Assembly: GCA_905478925.1 (NCBI GenBank)
Contig: CAJQKQ010000022.1
Coordinates: 1-64,000, forward strand
Length of the DNA: 64,000 nt
Direction: 5' to 3'
Source: an uncultured Verrucomicrobiales bacterium
GTDB lineage: Bacteria; Verrucomicrobiota; Verrucomicrobiia; Verrucomicrobiales; Akkermansiaceae
Under the pieces are notes generated by a model, which was not told the origin of the DNA, made no database searches, and saw nothing but the letters and a program-made list of their open reading frames with translations. Both the position numbers and the translations under genes were made by a program. How positions within the stretch are numbered: position 1 is the first letter of the stretch; each line of letters opens with the position of its first letter. This document shows, one piece after another, positions 16,841-25,740 of this stretch.

Positions 16841-18442
16841 ATGCTCAGCGCTTGGCTCACTCCCGCATTCGGAAAAGCATCCCTGATCCACCTGCTCATC
16901 GCGGCTGCCATCGTCGTCGGCTCGCACGCCCAACAGCTCACCAACAGGGAGGTGCTGGTGCTTTTTAATAAATCAGATCCCGAATCCGCCCGCCTCGCCG
17001 AGGCCTACCAGGATGCACGCAGTATCCCAGCCTCGCAGGTTCTGGGTCTTGAAATGCCTCTCGAGGCCGATATCAGCCGATCGCAATACGAGAATTCCAT
17101 CGTCACTCCCCTCCGCGAGTATTTCACTGACCGCGGCTGGTGGAAGCGAAGCCGGGATGCAAAGGGACTCCTCATCCCCACCACCAATCGCATCCGCGCC
17201 ATCGTCCTCATGCGCGGGGTTCCTCTCCGCATCAAGCCGTCGCCGAAAAAACCAACACAAAAGGGCACCCCCCCTCCTTCAGACCCGATCTCCCCGCGCG
17301 ACGAAGCCTGTGTCGATTCCGAACTCGCGATGTTCGGCATCGAAAACCTCTCCTCCAAGGGCGTATTGAAAAACCCTTTCTTCGAAAGCAAGAAGCCCCT
17401 TTCCGAGGCCAAAGTCCCCTATCTCGTCCTCACCTCCCGCATCGACGCCCCCGCTTACGCAATCTGCAAGAAGATGATCACCGATGCGGTCGCAACCGAA
17501 AAGCACGGCCTCTGGGGGCGTGCCTACGTGGATGTCGCCAACAAATTCCCGCAGGGCGACCTATGGCTCAACGAGATCATCGCACTCAACATCCGGACGG
17601 GGATTCCCACCATCGCGGATCGATTCAACGACACCCTGCCGAAAAATTACCCGATGACCGAGGCGGCCATCTACTACGGCTGGTATGATTGGAACGTAAG
17701 CGGTCCATTCCTTAATCCCGGCTTCCAGTTCCGGCCTGGAGCCGTTGCCGTCCATCTCCACTCCTTCAGCGCGCAACAACTCACGGACGCCCACAAGAAC
17801 TGGAGCGCACCGCTCCTTGTCCGCGGTGCCGCAGCCACCGTCGGCAACGTCTACGAGCCTTACCTCGCCCTCTCCCACAATTTCGGAATCCTCCACAACA
17901 GGCTCCTAAAAGGCTGGACCTTCGTGGAGGCAGCATGGGCGGCCATGCCGGTCGCCTCATGGCAGGGTGTCGTCCTCGGTGATCCTCTCTACCGCCCCTT
18001 CCTCCACATCGACGGCACCGGAAAAAAACGCCCGCAGGATCGCGATTACCGCGCACTCCGAGCGGCGGCCAGACAGTGGCCAGACAAAACAGAATTGCGT
18101 AGGGAAAAGCTTGCCGCAGCGGCGGAGAAACTCGCTTCCGGCACCCTCGCCGAAGGCTTGGCACTCGAATACTGGGAGAACAAGGAGATTAAAAACGCCC
18201 AGTTATGGCTCAACAAAGCCAAGGTGCTTTACGTGCCCCGCGAGGACAAGCTTCGCCAGGACATGCAGCTCATCGCGATCGAACGGGAGCGAAAAAATAA
18301 CCGTGTCGCGATCAACGAACTCCGCAACGCCAAGGCCAAATACGGCCCGATCCCGGCCGCGGAGGCCCTCTCCGGCTGGCTCGACATCCTCGCCCCACCA
18401 CCACCACCCGTCGCCGACCCCACCAAGCTCCCGAAGCGATAA
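16841..18442 (+). CDS. TIGR03790 family secreted protein
   Basis: Protein of 533 aa with a signal sequence (LIHLLIAAAIVVGSHAQ). The motif block REVLVLFNKSDPESARLAEAYQ, ARSIPASQVLGLEMP and RIRAIVLMRGVPLRI is diagnostic for TIGR03790, a family of unknown function in Verrucomicrobia, Planctomycetes and Acidobacteria. A later HSFSAQQL, RGAAATVGNVYEPYL and VVLGDPLYRPF match the family's C-terminal half. The final 130 residues are helical and TPR-like. DUF2851 follows 39 bp downstream, so they may share a transcript. Confidence 0.8.
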   Translation: MLSAWLTPAFGKASLIHLLIAAAIVVGSHAQQLTNREVLVLFNKSDPESARLAEAYQDARSIPASQVLGLEMPLEADISRSQYENSIVTPLREYFTDRGWWKRSRDAKGLLIPTTNRIRAIVLMRGVPLRIKPSPKKPTQKGTPPPSDPISPRDEACVDSELAMFGIENLSSKGVLKNPFFESKKPLSEAKVPYLVLTSRIDAPAYAICKKMITDAVATEKHGLWGRAYVDVANKFPQGDLWLNEIIALNIRTGIPTIADRFNDTLPKNYPMTEAAIYYGWYDWNVSGPFLNPGFQFRPGAVAVHLHSFSAQQLTDAHKNWSAPLLVRGAAATVGNVYEPYLALSHNFGILHNRLLKGWTFVEAAWAAMPVASWQGVVLGDPLYRPFLHIDGTGKKRPQDRDYRALRAAARQWPDKTELRREKLAAAAEKLASGTLAEGLALEYWENKEIKNAQLWLNKAKVLYVPREDKLRQDMQLIAIERERKNNRVAINELRNAKAKYGPIPAAEALSGWLDILAPPPPPVADPTKLPKR

Positions 18443-18481
18443 TCTTCCCTTAGGATTTAGAGTTTAAGATTTAAATTTTCA

Positions 18482-19855
18482 ATGAATTACGGCTTCCTCT
18501 TAGAAAGCGTCTGGCACCCTCCCTTGGCCTTCGAGGAAGTTGCCGAACCAAAACTGCCGCCGGAGCTTGAACTCCAGGCGCTCTGGTACGCCGGAGCCTT
18601 CGGGCGCGAGTTCCGCCTCAAGGACGGACGTAAGCTCCGCATCACTCAGTTCGGCGAGTGGAACCACGGCTCCGGGCCGGATTTCGCCCACGCTGCCATT
18701 GAGATCGACGGTTGCCATTACACCGGAGACATCGAGATCGATTCCTGCAGCTCCGATTGGGAGGCCCACGGCCACTCCACCAACCCCACCTTCACCAACA
18801 CCATCCTGCATGTCGCCTTCCGCCCCATGGTGCGGGAAATGTTCGTCCGCACCGCAAACCACCGCCAGCTCCCCGAGCTCCTCATTTCCCCGGTTCAGCT
18901 CGGCGAAGCCCTTCGCCTGCCTTTCCGCGAAACCGCGATCTCAGTCCCCGGTCGCTGCCAGCAGCCACTGAAACGGATGCCGAGATTGGCGGTCGAGCGC
19001 CTGCTCAGCGAGGCCGCCCTCCGCCGGGCTTCGCACAAGGCCACCCGCTTCCTCCAGATGACCGAGGCGCATGATCTCGATTCCGCCCTATTCCAGGCCA
19101 CGGCGGAAACCCTCGGATACGGCGGAAACCCACTGCCCATGAAGCTACTTGCCCAGCGGGCGCCGATCTCCATGCTCCGCACCCACCCGGATCAAGCCGA
19201 AGCCATTCTGCTAGGCACAGCGGGATTCCTCGACGCCGATCTCTACCGCCGCGCACCCGAGGACACCCGTGAATACCTCTCCGAGCTCTGGCAGACATGG
19301 TGGAAATTACGCCCCAACCACGAACCGCCGGAAAGCCGTTCCCCAGTCTGGAAAACCCACGGCCAACGCCCCGCGAACCACCCCCATCGCCGCGTCGGAG
19401 GCCTCTCCGCACTGGTAAAGTCATGGCCGGAATTCCGCAAGCTCGCCTTCGCCGCTCCGTTTGCGGTGAAGCCACTCACTGATTTCCTCCACGGCCTCCG
19501 CCACGAATTCTGGTCCCACCACCACACCCTCACCTCGGACCGCAGCAGCCAGGCGATCTCTGTCTTCGGAAAAAACCTCGCGCTGGAACTTGCCGCAAAT
19601 CACCTCATCCCCCTCGCACTCCACGAGAAACGCTTCACCTTCCGCGACTACCACAAGCAGCGCCACTCCGCGACCAACCAGAAACTGAAACGCTGCGGCA
19701 TCCGCCTCTTCGGCTCAGAAGAGGCCGCGAAACCCTTCCAGAAGCGCCTCTGCCACCACCAAGCGCTGCTCCAGCTTTACCATGATTTCTGCCTGGAAGA
19801 CTTCAGCGATTGCGAAAATTGCCCGTTCCCCGAGCAGCTTTCGCAATGGCGCTGA
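18482..19855 (+). CDS. DUF2851 family protein
   Basis: Cytoplasmic protein of 457 aa. Family signatures: LLESVWHPPL at the start, LQALWYAGAFG, FGEWNHGSGPDFAHAAIEIDG, GDIEIDSCSSDWEAHGH, and the C-terminal DFCLEDFSDCENCPFPEQL. The early D-G-D-I-E pattern resembles a nuclease core of the PD-(D/E)XK kind (D, then ExE before a W). The family has no established function; a nucleic-acid role is only an inference. It lies between the TIGR03790 gene and thiS. Confidence 0.75.
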   Translation: MNYGFLLESVWHPPLAFEEVAEPKLPPELELQALWYAGAFGREFRLKDGRKLRITQFGEWNHGSGPDFAHAAIEIDGCHYTGDIEIDSCSSDWEAHGHSTNPTFTNTILHVAFRPMVREMFVRTANHRQLPELLISPVQLGEALRLPFRETAISVPGRCQQPLKRMPRLAVERLLSEAALRRASHKATRFLQMTEAHDLDSALFQATAETLGYGGNPLPMKLLAQRAPISMLRTHPDQAEAILLGTAGFLDADLYRRAPEDTREYLSELWQTWWKLRPNHEPPESRSPVWKTHGQRPANHPHRRVGGLSALVKSWPEFRKLAFAAPFAVKPLTDFLHGLRHEFWSHHHTLTSDRSSQAISVFGKNLALELAANHLIPLALHEKRFTFRDYHKQRHSATNQKLKRCGIRLFGSEEAAKPFQKRLCHHQALLQLYHDFCLEDFSDCENCPFPEQLSQWR

Positions 19856-19898
19856 ATCCCCGTTCGACCTCCGCACAACCTTGCCCCACATTTTCCCC

Positions 19899-20099
19899 AT
19901 GAGCATCCAACTCAACGGCAAACCCCACCCACTCACTTCTTCCATCACCCTCTCCGGCCTCCTCGATTCGCTCGGCCTGGGCGGAAAACCCGTCGTCGCA
20001 GAGCTAAACGGTCAGCCCGTCCTGCCCCGCAAGTTCCCCACCACCCCCATCCAGCCCGGCGACAATCTGGAAATTATTACCCTCGCAGCGGGCGGATGA
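19899..20099 (+). CDS. thiS: Sulfur carrier protein ThiS
   Basis: Ubiquitin-like protein of 66 aa beginning MSIQLNGKPHPL and ending LAAGG. The C-terminal Gly-Gly is the site of adenylation and thiocarboxylate formation in thiazole synthesis for thiamine. An upstream in-frame extension to 19782 overlaps DUF2851 and is not family-like, so the ATG at 19899 is chosen. thiG and thiF are not adjacent, unusual for a gene normally found with thiG. Confidence 0.85.
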   Translation: MSIQLNGKPHPLTSSITLSGLLDSLGLGGKPVVAELNGQPVLPRKFPTTPIQPGDNLEIITLAAGG

Positions 20100-20137
20100 A
20101 ATACGATCGGAATCCTGAATCTAGAATCTATGCAGAA

Positions 20138-20190
20138 GCCCGGCTCTGCGTTCTCTTCACGAGCTCTGAGGCTTTGCGTTTAAAATCCAT
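20138..20190 (+). repeat. Dispersed 'tctgcg' repeat, degenerate copy 3
   Basis: cggctctgcgttctcttcacgagctctgaggctttgcgtttaaaatcc follows the pattern of the copies at 7928 and 9993 but is more degenerate. Confidence 0.45.
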
Positions 20191-20271
20191 AAAAACTCCA
20201 TTTTTCCCTTGCAACAAACCGCCATCGAATCCCATCTTCCGCCCACGTCGCTTCCAGCGACGCATTTCAAA

Positions 20272-20346
20272 TCCGGTGTAGCTCAGCGGCAGAGCGGGTG
20301 ACTGTTAATCACTAGGTCGTAGGTTCGATCCCTACCGCCGGAGCCA
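20272..20346 (+). tRNA. tRNA-Asn (anticodon GUU)
   Basis: Acceptor TCCGGTG pairs with CGCCGGA, the D-arm holds gctcagcggcagagc, and the anticodon loop contains GTT within gactGTTaatc. The T-arm is gtaggttcgatccctac, the discriminator is G, and CCA is encoded (20344-20346). It marks the junction between the conserved left part of the window and the accessory genes to the right. Confidence 0.95.
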
Positions 20347-20610
20347 TTTGAAAACCTTGCCCTCAGCAGGTTAGGGATTCCGCTTCTTTCTAGGAAGGGA
20401 GTGTGCCAACCGTAATTGCCAACCAAACTATTTTTGGTGGATTCACCTTTCAGCATTTCTAGCTATTTGATCAAAGCTTGGTGGGCTTCTAGGAGTCACT
20501 TCTGAATTCCTCCGCTCCAGCCTCATTGAACGTAGGCCAGTTTGGGAAAGACAAGCTCACCTTGGCCATCAACTATGCGCTCGTCCAGTGGAGCGGGAAC
20601 TACGCTTACC

Positions 20611-22059
20611 CTACTTCTTCACCTCGTAGCAGAAGACGAGATCCTGGTCGCGTAGGTAGAGGTGGCCGTCGAGGACGACCGGGTGGGTCCAGACCTTGCC
20701 GTTGGTGCCCTCTCGCAGCTTGGTGGTCTTCGGAAGGGAAAATCGTCCGTACTCCTTGTATCCCTTTGGAGAAGCCTCCGCGAGGAAGACCGAACCTTCA
20801 TGCTCGTCGAGGCCGTAGAGCATGCCGTCGGCGTAGTGGACCGCGCCCTTCTGTATCCCTTCACCCTTTTCGTTCCAGATGCGTTCGCCAGTCTTGAAGT
20901 CCTGACAGGTCAAGCCGCCGCCATCGGAGAAGCCATAGAGGGAGCCGTCGACGAGGAGGACCCCGCCATGATGGTTCTTCATCACCTTGTTCTTCCACAC
21001 TTCTTTTGCTTTTGATCCCTCGATGTCCACCAGCATGGATCCGGCCCCGTAGCCCGAGGTCATGTAAACTTTGCCGTCATGATAGATCGGGGTGGGGATG
21101 ACTGCGGTGCGCCCTTCCGGCCAGTCGGCGGTCCAGAGCAGGGCGCCATCCTCGGCACTGATGCCGGCGAGCTTCTTCATGAACAACTGGACATACTGGC
21201 GCTTGCCTTTGACCTCGGCGATGATGAGAGAGGAATATTCCGCGCCATCGGTTAGGTCCTTGCTGCGCCACAGAGTTTTGCCGGTCTTCTTGTCGAGGGC
21301 GATGATCGCGCCTTGATCGCCGCCGGGAGTGACGAGCAGTTTGTCACCATCGACGAGGGGTGATTCCGAGTAACCCCACTTGGGCACCTCCCCACCGAAG
21401 TCCTCGACGAGTTGTTTGCTCCACGCCTTGGATCCGTCGGCGGTCTTGACCGCGATCAAGGCCCCGTTGGCGCTCATGGCGTAGACCAGTCCCTCGCTCA
21501 CGGTCGGGCCGCCCCGAGGGCCCTGCCCCCAACCGGTGTTGTAGCCTTTGCCAGGGTCATCCCCGATCTCGGTGCTCCAGAGTTCCTTGCCGGTTGCCCG
21601 GTCCAAGCAGATGAGCTCCGCTTCCTTGTCCCGGGTGCCAGTGAAATAGAGATGCTCGCCCACGATAGCGGGAGAGCTGTAGCCGCGCCCACCGTCGGTG
21701 AAGGTCCAGAGGAGTTTCGGGCCGTCCTTGGGCCATGATTTCAGGAGACCCCTATCAGGCGAGCGGTCCATCCGGTCCGCGCCACGCCAAGTAGGCCACG
21801 AGGCGGCGCTCCCTCCGGGGGCTGCGGTGGGTGCGGCCTTGGCGAACTCTTGATCCGCACTCGAGAGTCGACTGAGCGGGATTTTCACCGTGCCTCCCCC
21901 ATCGCGCTGGATGGTCACCACGTCATTCGCGAGACTTTGGAAATCCCCCTTGAGCGTCCGACCGGTTTTGGACTCGGTCCATGTTCGCCCAGAGGCAATA
22001 CCACTGCAAATGAGCATGATGCAAAAAACGAGGTAAGGAGAGGAGATCTGAAATTTCAT
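20611..22059 (-). CDS. PQQ-like beta-propeller protein with SHD1-type N-terminal domain
   Basis: Exported protein of 482 aa. After the signal peptide (LVFCIMLICSGIASG), residues about 26-73 (RTWTESKTGRTLKGDFQS to LSRLSSADQEF) match the SHD1 domain fused to many secreted planctomycete and verrucomicrobial proteins. From residue 88 (WPTWRGADRMDRS) it is an eight-bladed propeller with repeated ALDKKTGKTLWR-type Trp blades. The WRG..R start is typical of the outer-membrane PQQ-like family, most of which lack PQQ catalysis. It is one of four such paralogues here. Substrate and cofactor use are unknown. Confidence 0.85.
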   Translation of the reverse strand: MKFQISSPYLVFCIMLICSGIASGRTWTESKTGRTLKGDFQSLANDVVTIQRDGGGTVKIPLSRLSSADQEFAKAAPTAAPGGSAASWPTWRGADRMDRSPDRGLLKSWPKDGPKLLWTFTDGGRGYSSPAIVGEHLYFTGTRDKEAELICLDRATGKELWSTEIGDDPGKGYNTGWGQGPRGGPTVSEGLVYAMSANGALIAVKTADGSKAWSKQLVEDFGGEVPKWGYSESPLVDGDKLLVTPGGDQGAIIALDKKTGKTLWRSKDLTDGAEYSSLIIAEVKGKRQYVQLFMKKLAGISAEDGALLWTADWPEGRTAVIPTPIYHDGKVYMTSGYGAGSMLVDIEGSKAKEVWKNKVMKNHHGGVLLVDGSLYGFSDGGGLTCQDFKTGERIWNEKGEGIQKGAVHYADGMLYGLDEHEGSVFLAEASPKGYKEYGRFSLPKTTKLREGTNGKVWTHPVVLDGHLYLRDQDLVFCYEVKK

Positions 22060-22240
22060 GATGGCGAGTTGGGGAAGAGTCTGAATTCGAATTTATTGGA
22101 TACAATCTACGGTAATCCGACGCCTTGCCTATCGTAAAGTGAGCGAAAATTGGAGGATTTCGGGATCTCAAGTTCTCTTCCATGGACCAAGTGGAAATTT
22201 AATTTTATCCGTGGGCGGCATGGCTCACCGATGAGAAGCA

Positions 22241-22351
22241 TTACTTGATGATCTCAAGCGTGTCCTTGCCCAGGGAATCGCCGACGAGGAAGTAGCTCTC
22301 TGCATTGCCGAACCAATGATAATTGGGGTCATTAATTGGGTAATAGGTGTC
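22241..22351 (-). pseudogene. 3' remnant of an unidentified gene
   Basis: The - strand reads DTYYPINDPNYHWFGNAESY and continues as FLVGDSLGKDTLEIIK before a TAA at 22241. The sequence looks like a protein C-terminus (aromatic-rich, then charged tail). It has no start codon and is preceded by a stop, so the 5' part is lost. The parent family is not recognised. Confidence 0.4.
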
Positions 22352-22608
22352 TCATTTTGAACATTTCCCGTTATTCGACCTGTCGGCAATCATCGGGAAA
22401 AAAACATTCAACAATCACACGTTCCCAGACAAATAGAACATTGTCGCCTTCGCGAACAACTCGAAGAGAGGCGGACTCTCACAGAGTTCCTACACTAGGG
22501 GGAAATCCGGAGAAATCGAAGCAATCAACCGCAGATGAACCCCATTCCTCTCCCTAGTGTAGGCACCCTGCGGGCTCTCAAAGTAGGCTGGAATCCAAGC
22601 CCCGATAG

Positions 22609-22648
22609 AAAAAGAACCCGGCTGCGGTGATCCGCAAACCGGGTTCTG
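22609..22648 (-). terminator. Rho-independent terminator of the MauG-like gene
   Basis: On the - strand, agaacccgg and ccgggttct form a perfect 9-bp stem with an inner gcgg/ccgc stem and are followed by tttttctatc. It sits 69 bp after the stop of the peroxidase gene. Confidence 0.8.
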
Positions 22649-22716
22649 AACGAAAGTGCTTCCGGATGACGACTCAACCGAAGTCGTTGGGAGTGGCGGC
22701 GAGGTCCTCGCTTTGC

Positions 22717-23910
22717 TCATTCTGCACGTTTTTTCGGCCTCCGTGGCATCGTCACATCCACCCGCGGCAGGGGTTCCTTAAAAAACGCCTCCCGCTCCTC
22801 CCTGCTTGGCACCCCTTCCGGCACCTCTGGAAACTGCTGTCCCTTCTTCATCGTCAGCACACTACGATCTGTAAAGGCATCCATCAACGCCACCAGATCA
22901 TCCACCTCTTGGTCGCTCAATTTTAAATCACCCAGATCTTCGTGATTCACCGTCTCCGGATAATCCGTTGCCCCCCATCGGTCCTTTTCCAAATCCTTCT
23001 TGTTATAGAACTCAATCACCTCCCGCAGAGTCTTGATCGACCCATTGTGAAGATAAGGTGCCGTCAAGGCCACGTTCCGTAATGAAGGCACGCGAAACTG
23101 CCCCAACTCATCCTTCAATCCGGTCTCACCACCAAGTCCGGGATCCTTCGTGCTTCCGCCCGGCGCGCCAATATTATCGTAACCAAAATCACTCAACAAC
23201 GCATTCGGCCACACACTCACACCCACCAAGTGACACTTGGAGCACGCCCCAGACGTTTCAAAAACATCCAAGCCCCTCTGCTGAGAGACCGTCAACGCCT
23301 TGCGGTTCCCGGCCCAAAAATCATCAATCGGCGCATCAAAGGGTCGGAACATCGGCTCGCGTAAAAATTCCACCAAAGCCCGGTAAGCCTCTTCATTCAA
23401 CATCGCATCATCCTGCCACCTCTCCTCACCCACCAAGGTCTTCATCTCGCCGGCATACTCCGACTTCCGGAGCTTCCCCGCCAAGGCGGCATCATCCGCC
23501 AGATTCATCTCATTCGGATCAAAGAACGGCATCTTCACCTGCTCAAATTGGTTCTGCGCCCGCCCATCCAAAAACAAACCACCCTCCAAAATATACTCCA
23601 ACTCGCCGTCTTCATCGTAAGTATCCTCAAACTGCAAGGCCGGAATCAGCGCCGAATACATCAGGCTCGGTGCATTCCTGCGCCCCTCTCTCCCCTTTAC
23701 CGCACCGGGCGAAACCGCCCTCGCATCCGCGAACGCCGCCTCTGGACGATGACAAGAAATACACGCCTGCCCCTTGGGCTCAGACAGGCTTGTATCCATA
23801 AAGATCTTCCGCCCCAATGAGGCCACCGGCGGTTCGTCCGCCCGCGATACTCCAGTCATCAGGATTAGACAAAGCCCCTTGAGCGTCGAAGAAACAAACC
23901 AATTACTCAC
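22717..23910 (-). CDS. Di-haem cytochrome c peroxidase / MauG family protein
   Basis: Periplasmic protein of 397 aa with a signal peptide ending near SRA. Two c-type haem sites are visible: CISCH (50-54) in GQACISCHRPEAAFAD, and CSKCH (223-227). Between them LFLDGRAQNQFEQ and later FRVPSLRNVALTAPYLHNGS are family signatures. The first haem site with RPEAAFAD is typical of CcpA/MauG-like enzymes, which reduce peroxide or oxidise protein side chains. The C-terminus (after about 370) is a basic tail. It is transcribed divergently from the purple acid phosphatase gene. Confidence 0.88.
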   Translation of the reverse strand: MSNWFVSSTLKGLCLILMTGVSRADEPPVASLGRKIFMDTSLSEPKGQACISCHRPEAAFADARAVSPGAVKGREGRRNAPSLMYSALIPALQFEDTYDEDGELEYILEGGLFLDGRAQNQFEQVKMPFFDPNEMNLADDAALAGKLRKSEYAGEMKTLVGEERWQDDAMLNEEAYRALVEFLREPMFRPFDAPIDDFWAGNRKALTVSQQRGLDVFETSGACSKCHLVGVSVWPNALLSDFGYDNIGAPGGSTKDPGLGGETGLKDELGQFRVPSLRNVALTAPYLHNGSIKTLREVIEFYNKKDLEKDRWGATDYPETVNHEDLGDLKLSDQEVDDLVALMDAFTDRSVLTMKKGQQFPEVPEGVPSREEREAFFKEPLPRVDVTMPRRPKKRAE

Positions 23911-24062
23911 CCCCTTCCTACGTTCCCGGACCCCTCAATTTTGCAGAAACCGGCGACTTCCTTCTATCCAAGCCAACGAATCTCGCAATCTCGTCGCGCG
24001 CGTCAACACATCCTCACAATCCTGATTGCGATTTTCTGAAAAACATTAAAACTCCGCCTCCC

Positions 24063-25505
24063 GTGATTATACGTTCTCTCATTTTCCTCTTCCTCGCCAG
24101 CCTTGTCGCATCTGCCGACAACACCTCCTTTGTCCGTGCACCTTACCTGCAATTGGCCACTCACGAGTCCATTCGCGTCGTCTGGCGAACCTCTGGCGAT
24201 TCCACCCCACGCGTGCGCTACGGCCTCAGCCATGACTCTCTCGATTCCGAAGTCCCCGCCGACAGCGTCCTCACCCGGCGTCACCCGTCCTTGGACACGG
24301 TAGCTCCGATCTTCAAAGACGCACCTCTCAGCACTCACCAATTTGAAGCCACGATTAGCGGACTCAAACCCGCCACCACCTACTACTACGCCGTTTACGA
24401 TGGCGAGACCCGGCTCACGCCCGCGGACCCTTCCTACCATTTCAAAACCCACCCCACTCCTGGAACCGACGCCCCCGTTTACTTCTGGGTCGTTGGCGAC
24501 TCAGGAACCGGCGGACAAAAGCAAGCCGATGTCCACTCAGCCATGGTCAACCACAATGCCGCGCTCGACAAACAACTCGACCTCTACATTCACGTCGGGG
24601 ACATGGCCTACGGATCCGGCACCAACAAGGAATTCAACGACCGCTATTTTGCCATGTACGAGCCCACCTTGCGCAATACGGTTTGCTGGCCCTCCATGGG
24701 GAACCACGAAGGCGGGACCTCCAAAGGCGCAACCGGTGTCGGCCCCTACTACGACGCCTACATCTGCCCCACCAATGCAGAAGCAGGCGGACTCGCCTCT
24801 GGAAAAGAAGCTTACTACTCGTTTGACTTCGGCCGCGTCCACTTCATCTGCCTCGACTCCCACGACCTCGACCGACGCCCCAGCGGAGAAATGGCCCAGT
24901 GGCTCAAAGCAGACCTCGAAAAAACCCAGGCCGACTTCCTCGTCACCTTTTTCCACCACCCTCCTTACACCAAAGGGTCGCACGACTCAGACAAAGAAGG
25001 TCAGCTCATCGAAATGCGTGAGAACATCATGCCCATTCTCGAAAGCGGCGGCGTCGACATCGTCTTCACCGGCCACTCCCACATCTACGAACGCTCCATG
25101 CTCATCGACGGAGCCTACCACACCCCCACCATTGCCGACGGAGTCATCCTTGACGACGGCGATGGCGACCCGGCCGGTGATGGAGCCTACCGCAAAAGCG
25201 CCGGACTCAACCCACACAACGGAGTGATTCAAGTCGTCACCGGACACGGCGGCACCGGCGTCAGTCGCCGCGGCACCATCCCCCTCATGAAACGCATCAT
25301 CGTCGAGAACGGCTCCTGCCTCATCTCCATCGCCGGTGACACTCTCACCGCCGAAATGGTCAACCTCAAAGGAGACCTTCGTGACACCTTCGCCATCACC
25401 AAAAAAGGCGTAGTCAAGCACACCCCGATCGCCAATCCTTGGCAGCCTGAAGGATTGGCAAAACCAAAAGCTGACAAGCCACGGAGACCAATCCTGAAAA
25501 AGTAA
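24063..25505 (+). CDS. Purple acid phosphatase-like metallophosphoesterase
   Basis: Exported protein of 480 aa with a GTG start and a signal peptide (SLIFLFLASLVASA). An N-terminal fibronectin-like PAP domain (APYLQLATHESIRVVWRTSG, residues 26-45) precedes a metallophosphatase domain with GDSGTGG (145-151), HVGDMAYG, MGNHEGG, FFHHPPY and FTGHSHIYER. These supply the Asp, Asn and His ligands of the Fe/metal site and the substrate histidines. It probably releases phosphate from organic esters outside the cytoplasm. A TPR protein gene follows, a pairing also seen for related phosphatases. Confidence 0.88.
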   Translation: MIIRSLIFLFLASLVASADNTSFVRAPYLQLATHESIRVVWRTSGDSTPRVRYGLSHDSLDSEVPADSVLTRRHPSLDTVAPIFKDAPLSTHQFEATISGLKPATTYYYAVYDGETRLTPADPSYHFKTHPTPGTDAPVYFWVVGDSGTGGQKQADVHSAMVNHNAALDKQLDLYIHVGDMAYGSGTNKEFNDRYFAMYEPTLRNTVCWPSMGNHEGGTSKGATGVGPYYDAYICPTNAEAGGLASGKEAYYSFDFGRVHFICLDSHDLDRRPSGEMAQWLKADLEKTQADFLVTFFHHPPYTKGSHDSDKEGQLIEMRENIMPILESGGVDIVFTGHSHIYERSMLIDGAYHTPTIADGVILDDGDGDPAGDGAYRKSAGLNPHNGVIQVVTGHGGTGVSRRGTIPLMKRIIVENGSCLISIAGDTLTAEMVNLKGDLRDTFAITKKGVVKHTPIANPWQPEGLAKPKADKPRRPILKK

Positions 25506-25528
25506 CATGATTGCCCTCCGTCTGATCG

Positions 25529-25740
25529 CACTCGTGCATCGTTCCGGAAGTTAGGGTGCATTCGGCGCGAGGCATTTTGCCCGAGTTCAAGGCGTGATGA
25601 GGAAGCGGAGCGAGCTCCGTGACCGAAGAACAACGCTGAAATCGGGCAAAAGGACCGCGCTCTTCCTTTTTAATCGGTCGAAGACCGCTGACCACTTCCC
25701 CCAATAAATATCTCCGAATGCTGCCTAACTTCCGAAACTG
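25529..25740. mobile_element. Nested inverted-repeat element, MITE-like, overlapping a start codon
   Basis: The outer arms gtgcatcgttccggaagttagg (near 25533-25554) and its inverse near 25726-25747 match at about 18 of 22 positions. The inner arms (ttttgcccgagttcaaggcg near 25573 against a region ending cgggcaaaag near 25652) are also inverted. The right outer arm covers the first codons of the TPR gene. No transposase is encoded. Element boundaries are approximate. Confidence 0.55.

Larger units (their letters stand above)
22060..22716. other. Long intergenic region with a gene remnant and repeats
   Basis: Gap of 657 bp. It contains a coding remnant on the - strand (22241-22351), a 12-bp inverted repeat (cctacactaggg at 22490-22501 against 22553-22564) and the terminator at 22609-22648. 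No intact gene is evident. The base composition is more AT-rich than the flanks. Confidence 0.6.

Noticed and set aside
22490..22720. - strand 76-aa frame downstream of the MauG-like gene
   Set aside because: It runs through the terminator hairpin and has no protein-like features.
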